A DNA stretch of 44,716 nucleotides from an uncultured Veillonellaceae bacterium (GCA_949286115.1 CASEBK010000043.1:1-44716), one strand, 5' to 3'. Numbered from the stretch's first letter, positions 1-8,686 are shown. The notes: generated from the letters alone by a model not told the origin. Program-made: numbers and translations.

Positions 1-300
1 CATAAGGAGATAGTTGCCGAAGATGGACACATACTTGAACCAGTGCCATTTCGTGCCGGGCGGCTCGAGGCGGTCGAAGGCGTTCGCCGTGCTCTGCTGG
101 CTCGCCCGCCCCACGGCGAACTCCATGATGACGATGGGAAGCGAGAGGATGAGGAGGAAGGCGATGTAGAGCAGCACGAAGGTGGCGCCGCCGTACTGGC
201 CGGTGATGTAGGGGAATCGCCACACGTTGCCCAGACCGATGGAGCAGGCGGCGGTGATGAGGATGAATCCCAGACGGGAGGAGAAATGTTCTCGCTGCAT
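1..300 (-). CDS. NSS-family sodium-dependent amino-acid/neurotransmitter transporter, N-terminal part (runs off the window)
   Basis: One hundred codons are visible and the frame stays open through the window edge, so the C-terminal part of the gene is missing. The start is the ATG at 298-300, preceded on the minus strand by AAAGAGG at suitable spacing. Residues 20-31 read SIGLGNVWRFPY, the hallmark of transmembrane segment 1 in LeuT-fold sodium:solute symporters, where the unwound helix binds sodium and substrate. A second hydrophobic helix follows (FVLLYIAFLLILSLPIVIM), also typical. The family imports amino acids or related amines with sodium; the substrate cannot be told from this fragment. 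It lies downstream of the leu operon terminator and has its own promoter. Family assignment is secure; substrate is unknown. Confidence 0.9.
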   Translation of the reverse strand, partial: MQREHFSSRLGFILITAACSIGLGNVWRFPYITGQYGGATFVLLYIAFLLILSLPIVIMEFAVGRASQQSTANAFDRLEPPGTKWHWFKYVSIFGNYLLM

Positions 301-357
301 AGTTGGAGCCTCTTTGGATCTTTTTTCACGGAAAGTATGCTGAATGCTATACAGCTT

Positions 358-386
358 ACTATACAGCGCGGCGCGCGATGGCGCAA
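358..386 (-). promoter_or_regulatory. Promoter of the NSS transporter gene
   Basis: On the minus strand TTGCGC (381-386) and TATAGT (358-363) are separated by 17 bases and lie 58 bases upstream of the start codon. A direct repeat GCTGTATAG (359-367 and 347-355, 12-bp period) overlaps the -10 box and probable start site, which looks like an operator. Confidence 0.55.
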
Positions 387-455
387 CGGCGGCGGAGCGA
401 AATGGGCGGAAGCGGGCTCTTGCGGCGCAGGAAGCGGGACGGACCGTTTCCTTTC

Positions 456-496
456 AAAAGAAAAACGCATCGGGGAGGAGGTGTCCCGATGCGTTT
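456..496 (-). terminator. Intrinsic terminator of the leuCDB operon
   Basis: Perfect 12-bp inverted repeat (463-474 with 485-496, AAACGCATCGGG and its complement) around a 10-base loop. On the minus strand it runs into TTCTTTT. It sits just after the leuB stop codon. Confidence 0.9.
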
Positions 497-509
497 CTGT
501 TTCATCCGA

Positions 510-1580
510 TCAGCCGATGTGGGCGAGGATGGCGTCCGTCATGCCCTGCGTATTGACTTTTTTGAAGCCTTCCCGGTACAGGTCGGGCGTGCGGTAGCCT
601 TCGACGAGGGCCGCTTCCACAGCGTGCTCGATGGCGTCTGCCGCGGCGTCTTCGTCGAGGGAGTACCGGAGCAGCATGGCCGCGGAGAGGATGGTCGCCG
701 AAGGATTGGCGATGCCCTGGCCGGCGATGTCCGGCGCGGAGCCGTGGATCGGTTCGTAGAGGCTGGTGCTCTCACCGATGGAGGCCGACGGCAGCATGCC
801 GATGGAGCCGGAGAGGACCGCCGCTTCGTCGGAGAGGATGTCCCCGAAGAGGTTCGAGGTGACGATCACGTCGAACTGGGTGGGATGGATGGCGAGCTGC
901 ATGGCGCAGTTGTCCACATAGAGATGGTCCACGGCCACGTCGGGGTAGTCTTTCGCGATGGCCGTCACGGTGCGCCGCCACAGGCGGGACGTGGCGAGCA
1001 CATTCGATTTGTCCACGGAGGTCACTTTATGACGGCGCTTCCGCGCGGCGGTCATGGCGAAGCGGGTGATGCGGTCCACTTCAGGGACGCTGTAGTTCTC
1101 GAGGTCCCACGCGCGTTCCGCGCCGTTGTGCATTTCCGATTCGCATTTGTCGCCGAAGTAGATGCCGCCGATGAGCTCGCGCACGATGAGGAGGTCCGTG
1201 CCTTTGGCGATCGATTCTTTCAGCGGGGAATATTCGGCGAGCACGTCCATGACTTTCACGGGGCGGAGGTTCACGTAGAGGCCGAGGGCTTTGCGCAGGC
1301 CCAGGATGGCCCGCTCCGGACGGAGCTCGGGGGCGAGGTGGTCCCACTGGTCGCCGCCGACAGAGCCGAAGAGGACGGCATCCGCCGCTTTCGCCGCTTC
1401 CACCGTGTCTTCCGGCAGCGGCGTGCCGTATTTGTCGTACGCCGTGCCGCCGGCGTCTTTCCATTCAAAGGTGAGTCCGATGTGGAAGACCTGATCGATC
1501 TTTTTCAGTACGGCCACGGCGGAATCGGTGATCTCTCTGCCGATGCCGTCGCCGGGGATGACGACGATATGTTTTGTCAT
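510..1580 (-). CDS. leuB: 3-isopropylmalate dehydrogenase LeuB
   Basis: LeuB oxidatively decarboxylates (2R,3S)-3-isopropylmalate to 2-oxoisocaproate with NAD, the third step of leucine synthesis in the cytosol. The 356-residue product has the usual length. It begins [14 protein letters not shown], the nucleotide-fold start typical of the family, and carries [14 protein letters not shown], the basic loop and the C-terminal [15 protein letters not shown] motif that helps bind NAD. The ATG at 1578-1580 overlaps the leuD stop codon by the ATGA arrangement, implying translational coupling, and a GGAG site lies upstream. It is the last gene of leuC-leuD-leuB. leuA is not in the window. A longer frame runs upstream through leuD but is an artefact. 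Confidence 0.97.
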   Translation of the reverse strand: MTKHIVVIPGDGIGREITDSAVAVLKKIDQVFHIGLTFEWKDAGGTAYDKYGTPLPEDTVEAAKAADAVLFGSVGGDQWDHLAPELRPERAILGLRKALGLYVNLRPVKVMDVLAEYSPLKESIAKGTDLLIVRELIGGIYFGDKCESEMHNGAERAWDLENYSVPEVDRITRFAMTAARKRRHKVTSVDKSNVLATSRLWRRTVTAIAKDYPDVAVDHLYVDNCAMQLAIHPTQFDVIVTSNLFGDILSDEAAVLSGSIGMLPSASIGESTSLYEPIHGSAPDIAGQGIANPSATILSAAMLLRYSLDEDAAADAIEHAVEAALVEGYRTPDLYREGFKKVNTQGMTDAILAHIG

Positions 1581-2071
1581 TTCTGTTTCTTCTCCTTTAC
1601 GTAATTGACGAGGCCGCCCGCTTTGGCGATGTCCTGAATGAATCCGGGGAGCGGGGGCGCCTGGAAGACGTCGCCCGTGGTGAGGTCTTCGATCTTCCCG
1701 GTGGAGAGATCGATGCGGAGCCGGTCGCCGGCATGGATCTTCTCCACGTCGTCGCCGATCTCGAGGAGCGGCAGACCTACGTTGATGCCGTTGCGGTAGA
1801 AGATGCGGGCGAAGCTCGCCGCCACGACCACGGGCACGCCCGAGGCCTTGATGGCGATGGGGGCGTGCTCCCGGGAGGAGCCGCAGCCGAAGTTCCGGCC
1901 GCCTACCATGATGTCGCCTTCCTGCACGTTCTGGGCGAAGGTCTCGTCGATGTCCACCATGCAGTGGGAGGCGAGCTCCTTCGGGTCGAACGTATTCAGA
2001 TATCTTGCGGGGATGATGACGTCGGTGTCGATGTTGTCGCCGTAGCGCCACACTTTGCCTTCGATAGCCAT
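1577..2071 (-). CDS. leuD: 3-isopropylmalate dehydratase small subunit LeuD
   Basis: LeuD forms the swivelling domain of isopropylmalate isomerase with LeuC and converts 2-isopropylmalate to 3-isopropylmalate. The 164-residue protein matches the short LeuD class. It begins MAIEGKVWRYGDNIDTDVII, and the signature GGRNFGCGSSREHAPIA is present near residue 55. I chose the ATG at 2069-2071 because an AGGAGG-like site precedes it and the canonical N terminus starts there; an upstream ATG in the same frame would add ten non-conserved residues inside the end of leuC. The stop overlaps leuB by the ATGA arrangement. Confidence 0.96.
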   Translation of the reverse strand: MAIEGKVWRYGDNIDTDVIIPARYLNTFDPKELASHCMVDIDETFAQNVQEGDIMVGGRNFGCGSSREHAPIAIKASGVPVVVAASFARIFYRNGINVGLPLLEIGDDVEKIHAGDRLRIDLSTGKIEDLTTGDVFQAPPLPGFIQDIAKAGGLVNYVKEKKQK

Positions 2072-2072
2072 G

Positions 2073-3332
2073 TTATTTGACCTCCTTGGGTGCGGCAATC
2101 CTGCCGAGAATCGCGCTGGCCGCCGCGGTCTGCGGCCCTGCCAGGTATACTTCGCTGTCTACGTGGCCCATGCGGCCGCGGAAATTGCGGTTCGTCGTGG
2201 ACACGCACCGCTCGCCGGCGGTCAAGATGCCCATGTAGCCGCCCAGGCACGGCCCGCAGGTGGGCGTGGAGACGGCGCATCCCGCCTCGATGAAGGTATC
2301 GATGTATCCCGCCTTCATGGCGTCGCGGTAGACCTGACGGCTGCCGGGGATGACGATGCACCGCACGTCGGGATGGACTTTGTGCCCTTCGAAGATCTTC
2401 GCCGCGATGGCCAGATCTTCGAGGCGGCCGTTCGTGCAGGAGCCGAGCACCACCTGGTCGATCTTGATCTCGCCGAAGGTGCCGACGACTTTCGTATTTT
2501 CCGGCAGGTGCGGGAAGGCCACCACCGGGGAGAGCTTCGAGAGATCGATCTCGATGGTGCGGGCGTACTCCGCGTCCGGATCGGCGGCGTACTCCGTGTA
2601 AGGATGGGAGACGCGGCCCGCTTCGTAGGCGCGGGTGCGCTCGTCCACTGGGAAGATGCCATTCTTCGCGCCCGCTTCGATGGCCATGTTCGTGATGGAG
2701 AGGCGGTCCGCCATGGAGAGAGACGCCACGCCGGGGCCGGTGAATTCGAGGGACTGGTAGAGCGCGCCGGAGACGCCGATCATGCCGATGAGCGTCAAGA
2801 TCACGTCCTTGCCGGTGACGTCTTCAGGCTTCGTCCCCGTGAGGACCATTTGGATGGCTTCCGGCACTTTGAACCATGCTTCGCCCGTGGCCATAGCCAC
2901 GCCGAGGTCCGTGGAGCCTACGCCAGTGGCAAAGGCGCCCACCGCGCCGTAGGTGCAGGTGTGGGAATCGGCGCCGATGATCATCATGCCCGGCGCGACG
3001 AGACCCATCTCCGGCAGGATGACGTGCTCGATGCCCGCGCGGCCCACTTCGAAGTAGTTCTCGATGTCGTGCTTCTTCGCGAAGTCGCGGACGATCTTGG
3101 CAAGGCCCGCGGACTTGATGTCTTTGTTCGGCGTGAAATGGTCCGGCACGAGAGCGATCTTCGTGCGGTCGAAGACCGGGCACTCGACTTTGTCAAATTC
3201 CTTGATGGCCGGCGGCGCGGTGATGTCGTTGGCCATCACGAAGTCCAGCTTGCAGTAGATGAGATCGCCCGGCTTCACCGAGTCTCTCCCTGCATGGGCC
3301 GCCATAATCTTCTGCGTCATTGTCATTCCCAT
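2073..3332 (-). CDS. leuC: 3-isopropylmalate dehydratase large subunit LeuC
   Basis: LeuC is the aconitase-like iron-sulfur subunit of isopropylmalate isomerase. The 419-residue product is the short form common in archaea and many Firmicutes, rather than the roughly 465-residue enterobacterial form. It shows the cluster-binding cysteines in VLGSCTNGR and [10 protein letters not shown], plus [12 protein letters not shown] near residue 125. The start at 3330-3332 is chosen because AGGAGG lies eight bases upstream; a second ATG four codons later is possible. The gene is first in the leuCDB operon and directly follows the T-box leader. Confidence 0.96.
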   Translation of the reverse strand: MGMTMTQKIMAAHAGRDSVKPGDLIYCKLDFVMANDITAPPAIKEFDKVECPVFDRTKIALVPDHFTPNKDIKSAGLAKIVRDFAKKHDIENYFEVGRAGIEHVILPEMGLVAPGMMIIGADSHTCTYGAVGAFATGVGSTDLGVAMATGEAWFKVPEAIQMVLTGTKPEDVTGKDVILTLIGMIGVSGALYQSLEFTGPGVASLSMADRLSITNMAIEAGAKNGIFPVDERTRAYEAGRVSHPYTEYAADPDAEYARTIEIDLSKLSPVVAFPHLPENTKVVGTFGEIKIDQVVLGSCTNGRLEDLAIAAKIFEGHKVHPDVRCIVIPGSRQVYRDAMKAGYIDTFIEAGCAVSTPTCGPCLGGYMGILTAGERCVSTTNRNFRGRMGHVDSEVYLAGPQTAAASAILGRIAAPKEVK

Positions 3333-3378
3333 GAAAATTGCCTCCTTATTCCTGCGCTGGGCGCGGGGATATTGAAAT

Positions 3379-3415
3379 AAAAAAGAGTCTTCCGCCTCGA
3401 TGAGAGACGGGAGAC
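3379..3415 (-). terminator. T-box terminator 2 (proximal to leuC)
   Basis: Twelve-base-pair stem (3404-3415 with 3387-3398, one mismatch) overlapping the 3' edge of the second T-box sequence, then TTTTTT on the minus strand. It is mutually exclusive with the second antiterminator. Confidence 0.85.
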
Positions 3416-3477
3416 CCGCGGTACCACTCTGCTTCCCGGACGCGCCGGGCGCTCACTGATCTGTGACCTGTGGAAAT

Positions 3478-3506
3478 AAAAAAAGCTTTCGTCCCAAGAG
3501 ACGAAA
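3478..3506 (-). terminator. T-box terminator 1 (distal)
   Basis: Stem TTTCGTC/GACGAAA (3500-3506 with 3487-3493) followed on the minus strand by TTTTTTT (3478-3484), directly after the first T-box sequence. Confidence 0.85.
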
Positions 3507-3731
3507 ACCTTTCGCGTTACCACTCTATTTCATGCCGAAGCATGCACTCTGCGGTCATAGACCCGCCCTGCTAACGGGGGCTCCCGGCGCCGTCTACTGT
3601 GAGTTCAACGGGCTGCTCCGAGACGAGTTCGCTTCCGCTTCCGTGCCGCGTCGCACCGACCCGCGGCTCTCTGCACCTTCTTCGGGAGCTACTGATTCTC
3701 TTCAGCGCATTTCCTTGTGTGATTGTCCGCT

Positions 3732-3760
3732 ATTGTACCACAGGCCATGCGCGTTGGCAA
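3732..3760 (-). promoter_or_regulatory. Promoter of the leu operon leader
   Basis: TTGCCA (3755-3760), a 17-base spacer and TACAAT (3732-3737) on the minus strand. It is placed just upstream of the first T-box element, as expected for a leader of about 390 bases. Confidence 0.85.
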
Positions 3761-3807
3761 GAATTTCTCTCGCAGGCAGCGGGCGCTCCCGTGCGGGGCA
3801 GAGGATT

Positions 3808-3816
3808 TGTTATAAT
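3808..3816 (+). promoter_or_regulatory. Extended -10 promoter for the gamma-glutamyltransferase gene
   Basis: TGTTATAAT (TG at 3808-3809, TATAAT at 3811-3816) 80 bases upstream of the start; no convincing -35 box is visible. It diverges from the leu promoter. Confidence 0.6.
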
Positions 3817-3895
3817 ACAGTAAGGAAATAAAGGGCGGAGAGTATCCGCCGTGTCCCGCGGCCTGCGCTGCGGGGAAAAGAAAGAGGGGGATCCT

Positions 3896-5518
3896 ATGGG
3901 GGAACTTCATTTTCATGTGGATGAGCAGCATTATCGCTATCCGTCCCGGCGGAGCGTCGTCTACGGCGCGCGGGGCATGGTGTGCACGGCCTCGCAGCTG
4001 GCGGCGCAGGCGGGGCTCGATATGCTGAAGAAGGGCGGCAACGCTGTGGATGCGGCCATCGCCGCGGCCATCTGCCTCACTGTGGTGGAGCCTGTGTCGA
4101 ACGGCATCGGCGCGGACGCCTTCGCCATCGTGTGGATGAAAGACGAGATGTGCGGCCTCAATTCGAGCGGCTGGGCTCCGGCTGGCATCACGGCGGAAGC
4201 GGTCCGGGCGAAGGGGCACGAGACGATGCCCAAGCGCGGGTGGATCCCGGTGACGGTCTCCGGCGCGCCCGCCGCGTGGATCGCGCTGTCCCGCCGCTTC
4301 GGCAGGCTCCCCTTCGGCGAGCTCTTCGAGCCGGCCATCCACTATGCCCGCTACGGCTATCCCGTATCGTCCTTCGTGGCGCGGGAGTGGCAGAAGGAGT
4401 ACGACGAGCTCATCCGGCTGAAAGACGACCCGGCCCTTGCGGGATGGTTCGCGACGTTCCTCAAAGACGGGCGGCCGCCCCGCGCGGGCGAGTTGATGAA
4501 GCTTCCCGACCACGCGAAGACGCTGGAGCTTCTTCGGGACAGCGAGTGCGAGAGCTTCTACCGCGGGGAGATCGCCGAGGCCATCGACCGCTTCTCCCGC
4601 GAGACCGGCGGCTATGTGCGGAAGGAAGACTACGCGGAGTGGGCTCCCGAATGGGTCACGCCTATCTCCACGAATTACAGGGGCTACGATGTGTGGGAGC
4701 TCCCGCCGAACGGCCACGGCGTGGTGCCCCTCATGGCGCTCAACATCCTCTCCGGCTTCGATTTCAAAGCGCGGGACACCGCCGAAACGCTCCACCGCCA
4801 GATGGAGGCGATGAAGATGGCCTTCGCCGACGGTGACCGCTACGTGACGGACCCGAAGTACATGCACGTCACGGCGGCAGAGCTCCTCTCCCGGCGCTAC
4901 GGTGACCTGCGCCGTGCCGAGATCGGCCCGCGGGCCCTCGCGCCGCACTACGGCGACCCGCGGTGCGGCGGCACGGTCTACCTCTGCACCGCCGACGAAG
5001 AGGGCAATATGGTCTCGTACATCCAGAGCAACTACTGCCACTTCGGCAGCGGCGTCGTCCTGCCCGGCTACGGCATCGCCTTCCAGAACCGGGGCTTTAA
5101 TTTCAGCCTCGACGAGGCGCACGTGAACTGCATCGCTCCGCACAAGCGCACGTACCACACCATCATCCCGGGCTTCCTCACGAAGGAAGGACGGGCTATC
5201 GGACCCTTTGGCGTGATGGGCGGCTTCATGCAGCCGCAGGGGCACCTGCAGGTCATCACGAACGTCGTCGATTTCCACATGAATCCCCAGGAGGCGCTCG
5301 ACGCGCCGCGGTGGCAGTGGACGGGGGGCCTCCACTTCGATGTGGAGCCGGGCTTCTCACTTCAGGCCATCGACGAGCTCCGCGCCATGGGCCACGACAT
5401 CCGCATCCTCGAAGAGATGTCCGAATTCGGCCGGGGCGAGATCATCTGGAGAAATGAAGAAGGCGTCCTCGTGGGCGCCACCGAGCCTCGGGCGGACGGG
5501 GTGGCGGCGGCGTGGTGA
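3896..5518 (+). CDS. Gamma-glutamyltransferase family protein (YwrD-like)
   Basis: Members of this N-terminal-nucleophile hydrolase family cleave or transfer gamma-glutamyl groups from glutathione and similar amides and mature by self-cleavage. The 540-residue protein has the early GGNAVDAAIAAAICL stretch and the GG-Thr-VYLCTADEEGNM segment, in which Thr360 is the expected cleavage site and nucleophile. It lacks a signal peptide, so it is probably cytoplasmic, unlike secreted GGT. The ATG at 3896 is preferred because GAGGGGG lies just upstream; an upstream GTG would add 15 unlikely residues. A URO-D-family gene follows after 22 bases and is probably cotranscribed. The physiological substrate is not evident. 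Confidence 0.9.
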   Translation: MGELHFHVDEQHYRYPSRRSVVYGARGMVCTASQLAAQAGLDMLKKGGNAVDAAIAAAICLTVVEPVSNGIGADAFAIVWMKDEMCGLNSSGWAPAGITAEAVRAKGHETMPKRGWIPVTVSGAPAAWIALSRRFGRLPFGELFEPAIHYARYGYPVSSFVAREWQKEYDELIRLKDDPALAGWFATFLKDGRPPRAGELMKLPDHAKTLELLRDSECESFYRGEIAEAIDRFSRETGGYVRKEDYAEWAPEWVTPISTNYRGYDVWELPPNGHGVVPLMALNILSGFDFKARDTAETLHRQMEAMKMAFADGDRYVTDPKYMHVTAAELLSRRYGDLRRAEIGPRALAPHYGDPRCGGTVYLCTADEEGNMVSYIQSNYCHFGSGVVLPGYGIAFQNRGFNFSLDEAHVNCIAPHKRTYHTIIPGFLTKEGRAIGPFGVMGGFMQPQGHLQVITNVVDFHMNPQEALDAPRWQWTGGLHFDVEPGFSLQAIDELRAMGHDIRILEEMSEFGRGEIIWRNEEGVLVGATEPRADGVAAAW

Positions 5519-5540
5519 GCCCCGCAGAAAGGAACGGATC

Positions 5541-6494
5541 ATGAACAGCAGAGAACGCATCCAGGCGGCCATCCGCGGCGAGGAGACCGACCGGCTCCCC
5601 GTGGCTTTCTGGGAGCCCGCGCCGCAGGGAGGCACCGCGGAGGACCACGCCCGGGCGGCCATGGAATTTGCCGCAGAGTGGGAGAGCGATCTCATCGTGA
5701 CGGCCCCCTCTGCCGGATACAGCGCGGAGGACTACACCGCGCCGGGATTTACGAAAGTGGGAGGCGTCGCCTATGTGACCGACCCTGATGACTGGGAGCG
5801 CCTCTCCGGGAGCTCCGTGAACGGCGGGGCCCTCGCCCGCGAGCAGGAGGCGCTGAAGCAGATCCTCGCAGCAAAGACCTCCGCCGCACCGGTGGTCTTC
5901 CGCGTGACGAGCCCCATCGCCACGGTCTTCCGCCTCGCCTTTCACCTGCCCGAAGACATCCGCCGCGGGGCGGGGCCCATGGTGAAAGAAGCCCTCGAGA
6001 CCGTCACCGAGACCACCTGCGCCCTCGTGCAGCGGGTGATCGAGCTCGGCGCGGACGGCATCTTCTTCGAAGCACCGCTTGCCGACTACGGACTGGTCGG
6101 CGAAACTTTCTACCGCGAGTACGGCGCGCCCTACGATCTGGCGGTGCTCTCCGCCTCCTCCGGCTGGTGCAACGTCCTTGCCGCGGGCTGGACGAACTGC
6201 CTCTTCCCGGTGCTCCGGAAATACCCCGTGGAGATCTTTGCCTGGGACTCTGCCCAGTCGCTCCCGGAGATCGCCGAGGCGCGGGACATGATGGGCGCAT
6301 GCTGTATGACCGGCATCTCCCGGCGGCACCTCGAATTCGGCCTGCGGAACGAAGTGGAGCGCGACATCTGGCGCGCCGCGAAAGCGACTGGCGGCCGGGG
6401 ACTCATCCTCTCTGCCGGCGCGCCCGTCCAGCCCATGAGGGGCATGGCGGATTTCTTCCGCAGGGCCTGCCGCGATGCGGCGGGAGATCTGTGA
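5541..6494 (+). CDS. Uroporphyrinogen decarboxylase (URO-D) superfamily protein, not HemE
   Basis: The 317-residue product starts MNSRERIQAAIRGEETDRLP, the typical N terminus of URO-D-superfamily proteins, and has the TIM-barrel pattern with GADGIFFEAPLADYG near residue 175. The superfamily includes HemE and methyltransferases that move methyl groups between corrinoids, thiols and other carriers. The protein is shorter than HemE (about 340 to 355), I see no clear porphyrin-binding N-terminal motif, and no heme genes are nearby, so a HemE role is unlikely. The start has an AAAGGA site. It follows the gamma-glutamyltransferase gene by 22 bases, which may indicate a shared thiol or amide substrate; that is inference. 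Confidence 0.85.
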   Translation: MNSRERIQAAIRGEETDRLPVAFWEPAPQGGTAEDHARAAMEFAAEWESDLIVTAPSAGYSAEDYTAPGFTKVGGVAYVTDPDDWERLSGSSVNGGALAREQEALKQILAAKTSAAPVVFRVTSPIATVFRLAFHLPEDIRRGAGPMVKEALETVTETTCALVQRVIELGADGIFFEAPLADYGLVGETFYREYGAPYDLAVLSASSGWCNVLAAGWTNCLFPVLRKYPVEIFAWDSAQSLPEIAEARDMMGACCMTGISRRHLEFGLRNEVERDIWRAAKATGGRGLILSAGAPVQPMRGMADFFRRACRDAAGDL

Positions 6495-6500
6495 AATTTC

Positions 6501-6529
6501 TTGCAACGTTTCTGCATTTTTCGTACAAT
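6501..6529 (+). promoter_or_regulatory. Promoter of the aminotransferase gene
   Basis: TTGCAA (6501-6506), 17-base spacer, TACAAT (6524-6529), 76 bases upstream of the start codon. Confidence 0.85.
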
Positions 6530-6604
6530 ATGCTTGTATAAATTTTCACTGGAAGGACCCGGCTCGCCGTTCCCTCCCAGGTCTACTCACAAGGAGGCAT
6601 CCCC

Positions 6605-7864
6605 ATGGCAAAATACAGCGCAGCCGCCGTGCAGGCGAAAGGCAAGAGCGCCGAAGACAATATTTTCGCAGCGAACAACAGAGCGACCGCTCTCGCTGAC
6701 AAGATCGGGAAAGACAAAGTCATCAACGGCACCGTCGGCTCCATCCTCGATGAAGACGGCCAGCTCGTCATGCTTGACGTCATCCAGCGGGCGTACAAGC
6801 GCCTCACCCCCCGCGAGATCGTCGCCTATGCGCCCATCCAGGGCTATCCGGATTTTCTCGAAGACTGCATCGACCAGTGCTTCGGCGCGTCCCGTCCGGC
6901 AGGCTACATCCGCGCCCTCTCCACCAGCGGCGGCACTGGCGCGCTCCACCACGCGGTGCACAACTACTCCTCCCCCGGAGATGAAGTGCTCATTACCGAC
7001 TGGCACTGGGGCGCCTACGACAGCGTCATGATCGACGCGGGCCGTAAGGTGCGCACCTTCTCCTTCCTCACCGAAGACGGCCACTTCAATATGGCGAGCT
7101 TCGAAGAAGCGGTGACCGACCTCGTGGCGAAGCAGTACAACACCGTCATCATCCTGAACGGCATCGCCAACAACCCCACCGGCTACTGCATGACCGACGA
7201 CGAATGGGGCGCGGTCGCCCAGTTCTGCGCGAAAGCCGTGGAAGGCAAGGACAAAAACATCATCCTCGTGGCTGACGTGGCTTACCTCGACTACAGCGGC
7301 GAAAAAGAAGCGTGCCGCACGTTCTTCAAAAAATTTGAGAATCTCCCGAAAAACGTTCTCACTATCGTCGCCTACACCCTCTCCAAGGGCTTTACCCTCT
7401 ACGGCCAGCGCATCGGCGCGATGATCTGCGTCACCTCCGACGAAGACGTGGCTCAGGAATTCGTGGACATCAACCAGTACAGCAGCCGTGCCTGCTGGTC
7501 CAATTCCAACAGCGCTGCCATGAAGGCCATGGCCTCCATCTGCGCGAATCCGGAAGAAGTGAAAGAGCTCGACGCAGAGCGTGCGAAGTACTACAAGCTC
7601 ATCCAGGAGCGCGCCGCTATCTTCATGAAGGAAGCGGACGAAGCGGGCGTGAAATACGTGCCCTACATCTCCGGCTTCTTCATCACCCTCCCCATGGAAG
7701 GGGCGAAAGCGGTGTGCGACGACCTCGAAAAAGAAGAGCGCGTCTTCCTCGTGCCCCTCAAAAAAGGCATCCGCCTCGCCGTGTGCTCTGTCTCCAAAAA
7801 AGAGATCACCGGCCTTGCCGCAAAGATCGCCAAAGCCATCGCCAAGACCGGCGCGAAACAGTGA
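6605..7864 (+). CDS. Class I/II PLP-dependent aminotransferase (aromatic/aspartate type)
   Basis: A 419-residue fold-type I aminotransferase. The lysine forming the Schiff base with pyridoxal phosphate is most likely Lys261 in YTLSKGFTLYGQRIG, where the arginine that contacts the phosphate also lies. Other family features are STSGGTGALHHAV near residue 105, which contacts the cofactor phosphate, and ILNGIANNPTGY near residue 185. Family members transfer amino groups between aromatic amino acids or aspartate and 2-oxoglutarate; the substrate here is not determinable. The start ATG is preceded by AAGGAGG at ideal spacing. The gene is a single transcription unit, with its own promoter upstream and a strong terminator downstream. 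Confidence 0.93.
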   Translation: MAKYSAAAVQAKGKSAEDNIFAANNRATALADKIGKDKVINGTVGSILDEDGQLVMLDVIQRAYKRLTPREIVAYAPIQGYPDFLEDCIDQCFGASRPAGYIRALSTSGGTGALHHAVHNYSSPGDEVLITDWHWGAYDSVMIDAGRKVRTFSFLTEDGHFNMASFEEAVTDLVAKQYNTVIILNGIANNPTGYCMTDDEWGAVAQFCAKAVEGKDKNIILVADVAYLDYSGEKEACRTFFKKFENLPKNVLTIVAYTLSKGFTLYGQRIGAMICVTSDEDVAQEFVDINQYSSRACWSNSNSAAMKAMASICANPEEVKELDAERAKYYKLIQERAAIFMKEADEAGVKYVPYISGFFITLPMEGAKAVCDDLEKEERVFLVPLKKGIRLAVCSVSKKEITGLAAKIAKAIAKTGAKQ

Positions 7865-7870
7865 TCCTTT

Positions 7871-7913
7871 GCAGCAAAAGAGTCCGTGTTTTCAGCACGG
7901 ACTTTTTTGCTGC
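7871..7913 (+). terminator. Terminator after the aminotransferase gene
   Basis: Stem AGTCCGTG/CACGGACT (7881-7888/7896-7903), extended by GCAGCAAAA with TTTTTTGCTGC. The near-symmetry could stop transcription in both directions. Confidence 0.9.
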
Positions 7914-8037
7914 AAAAAAGAGGGCTTCCCGTGGCCGGATGTTCAGAGCGTATCACACGCCGGACGATCACAGTCTGTCACAGAGGGGCCATTTTTCATG
8001 CCGCCGCAGTCTCCGCAGCGGGGGCGCGGGCGGCGTA

Positions 8038-8046
8038 TGCTACAAT
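8038..8046 (+). promoter_or_regulatory. Extended -10 promoter for the DUF6125 gene
   Basis: TGCTACAAT (8038-8046), 45 bases before the start codon. No clear -35 box. Confidence 0.5.
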
Positions 8047-8090
8047 AAAAGAAAACGAAATGCGGCGGGGCATCTGCCAAAGGAGGGCTT

Positions 8091-8618
8091 ATGGACGAGA
8101 AGAAGGCGCGGCTGATGGCGCTTCCGAAGGAGGCGCTGGCGGAGCTGGTCACGATCTACGCGAAGGACTGGCTCGCTATGGACGGGGTGTGGTTCCAGTC
8201 GGTGGAGAAGGCGTACGGCATGGACGCGGCGATGCGCCATGACATCGCTATCTGGGAGCGCTTCACGGTGATCGAGGCGCTGAAGATCAAAAAGTTTCTT
8301 CGTCTCCCGGAGGAAGCGGGGCTGGACGGGCTCGAGAAGGCGCTCCGTTTCCGCCTGTATGCGCACATCAATGACGACGAGATCCTCCGCGAGGAAGGCT
8401 CGCTCATCTACCGCACGCTCTCCTGCCGGGTGCAGCACGCCCGGGAGGCGAAGGGGATGCCTTTCCATCCGTGCCGCGCGGTGGGGCTGGTGGAGTACGG
8501 CGGCTTTGCCCGCACGATCGACCGGCGCATCCGCTGCGAGTGCCTGTCGTGCTACCCGGAGGTGACGGATACCACCTGTCACTGCGCGTGGAAGTTTACC
8601 ATCGATGAAGAGATATGA
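8091..8618 (+). CDS. DUF6125 family protein
   Basis: A 175-residue protein of unknown function. The segment IYAKDWLAMDGVWFQSVE near residue 25 is what I associate with the DUF6125 family; this rests on recall, without a search. The C-terminal third is cysteine-rich: CRVQHAR, then C-x-C-x2-CYPEVTDTTCHCAW, a spacing that could bind a metal ion or an iron-sulfur cluster. There is no signal peptide or membrane segment. AAAGGAGGG lies just upstream of the ATG. It appears to be monocistronic, with its own extended -10 promoter, and is followed by an orphan gene. Family call moderate, function unknown. Confidence 0.8.
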   Translation: MDEKKARLMALPKEALAELVTIYAKDWLAMDGVWFQSVEKAYGMDAAMRHDIAIWERFTVIEALKIKKFLRLPEEAGLDGLEKALRFRLYAHINDDEILREEGSLIYRTLSCRVQHAREAKGMPFHPCRAVGLVEYGGFARTIDRRIRCECLSCYPEVTDTTCHCAWKFTIDEEI

Positions 8619-8686
8619 GCTTTGTATGTGGAAGCCGTCATGCATGCGAATTGCGGCATTCCTTTTATGAATCGGGAAAGATGGAT

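Larger units (their letters stand above)
3377..3725 (-). promoter_or_regulatory. Leucine T-box leader with one specifier stem and two antiterminator/terminator modules
   Basis: T-box RNAs sense uncharged tRNA and switch off a terminator. Reading the minus strand, Stem I spans about 3610-3715 and contains the AGUA element, the AGAGAG bulge, a GGTGCGA/GCGGCAC distal region and GAA followed by CTC (3625-3627), a leucine specifier codon. The first T-box sequence AGAGTGGTAACGCG lies at 3513-3526, followed by terminator stem 3487-3493/3500-3506 and seven Ts. About 50 bases further on, a second T-box sequence AGAGTGGTACCGCGGG lies at 3415-3430, followed by terminator stem 3387-3398/3404-3415 and six Ts. 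No second Stem I fits between them; only a small CCCGG/CCGGG hairpin does. Leucine control fits the leuCDB genes downstream. Confidence 0.9.

Noticed and set aside
5541..6494. hemE (uroporphyrinogen decarboxylase proper)
   Set aside because: Too short, no clear HemE N-terminal substrate motif, and no other heme genes nearby.
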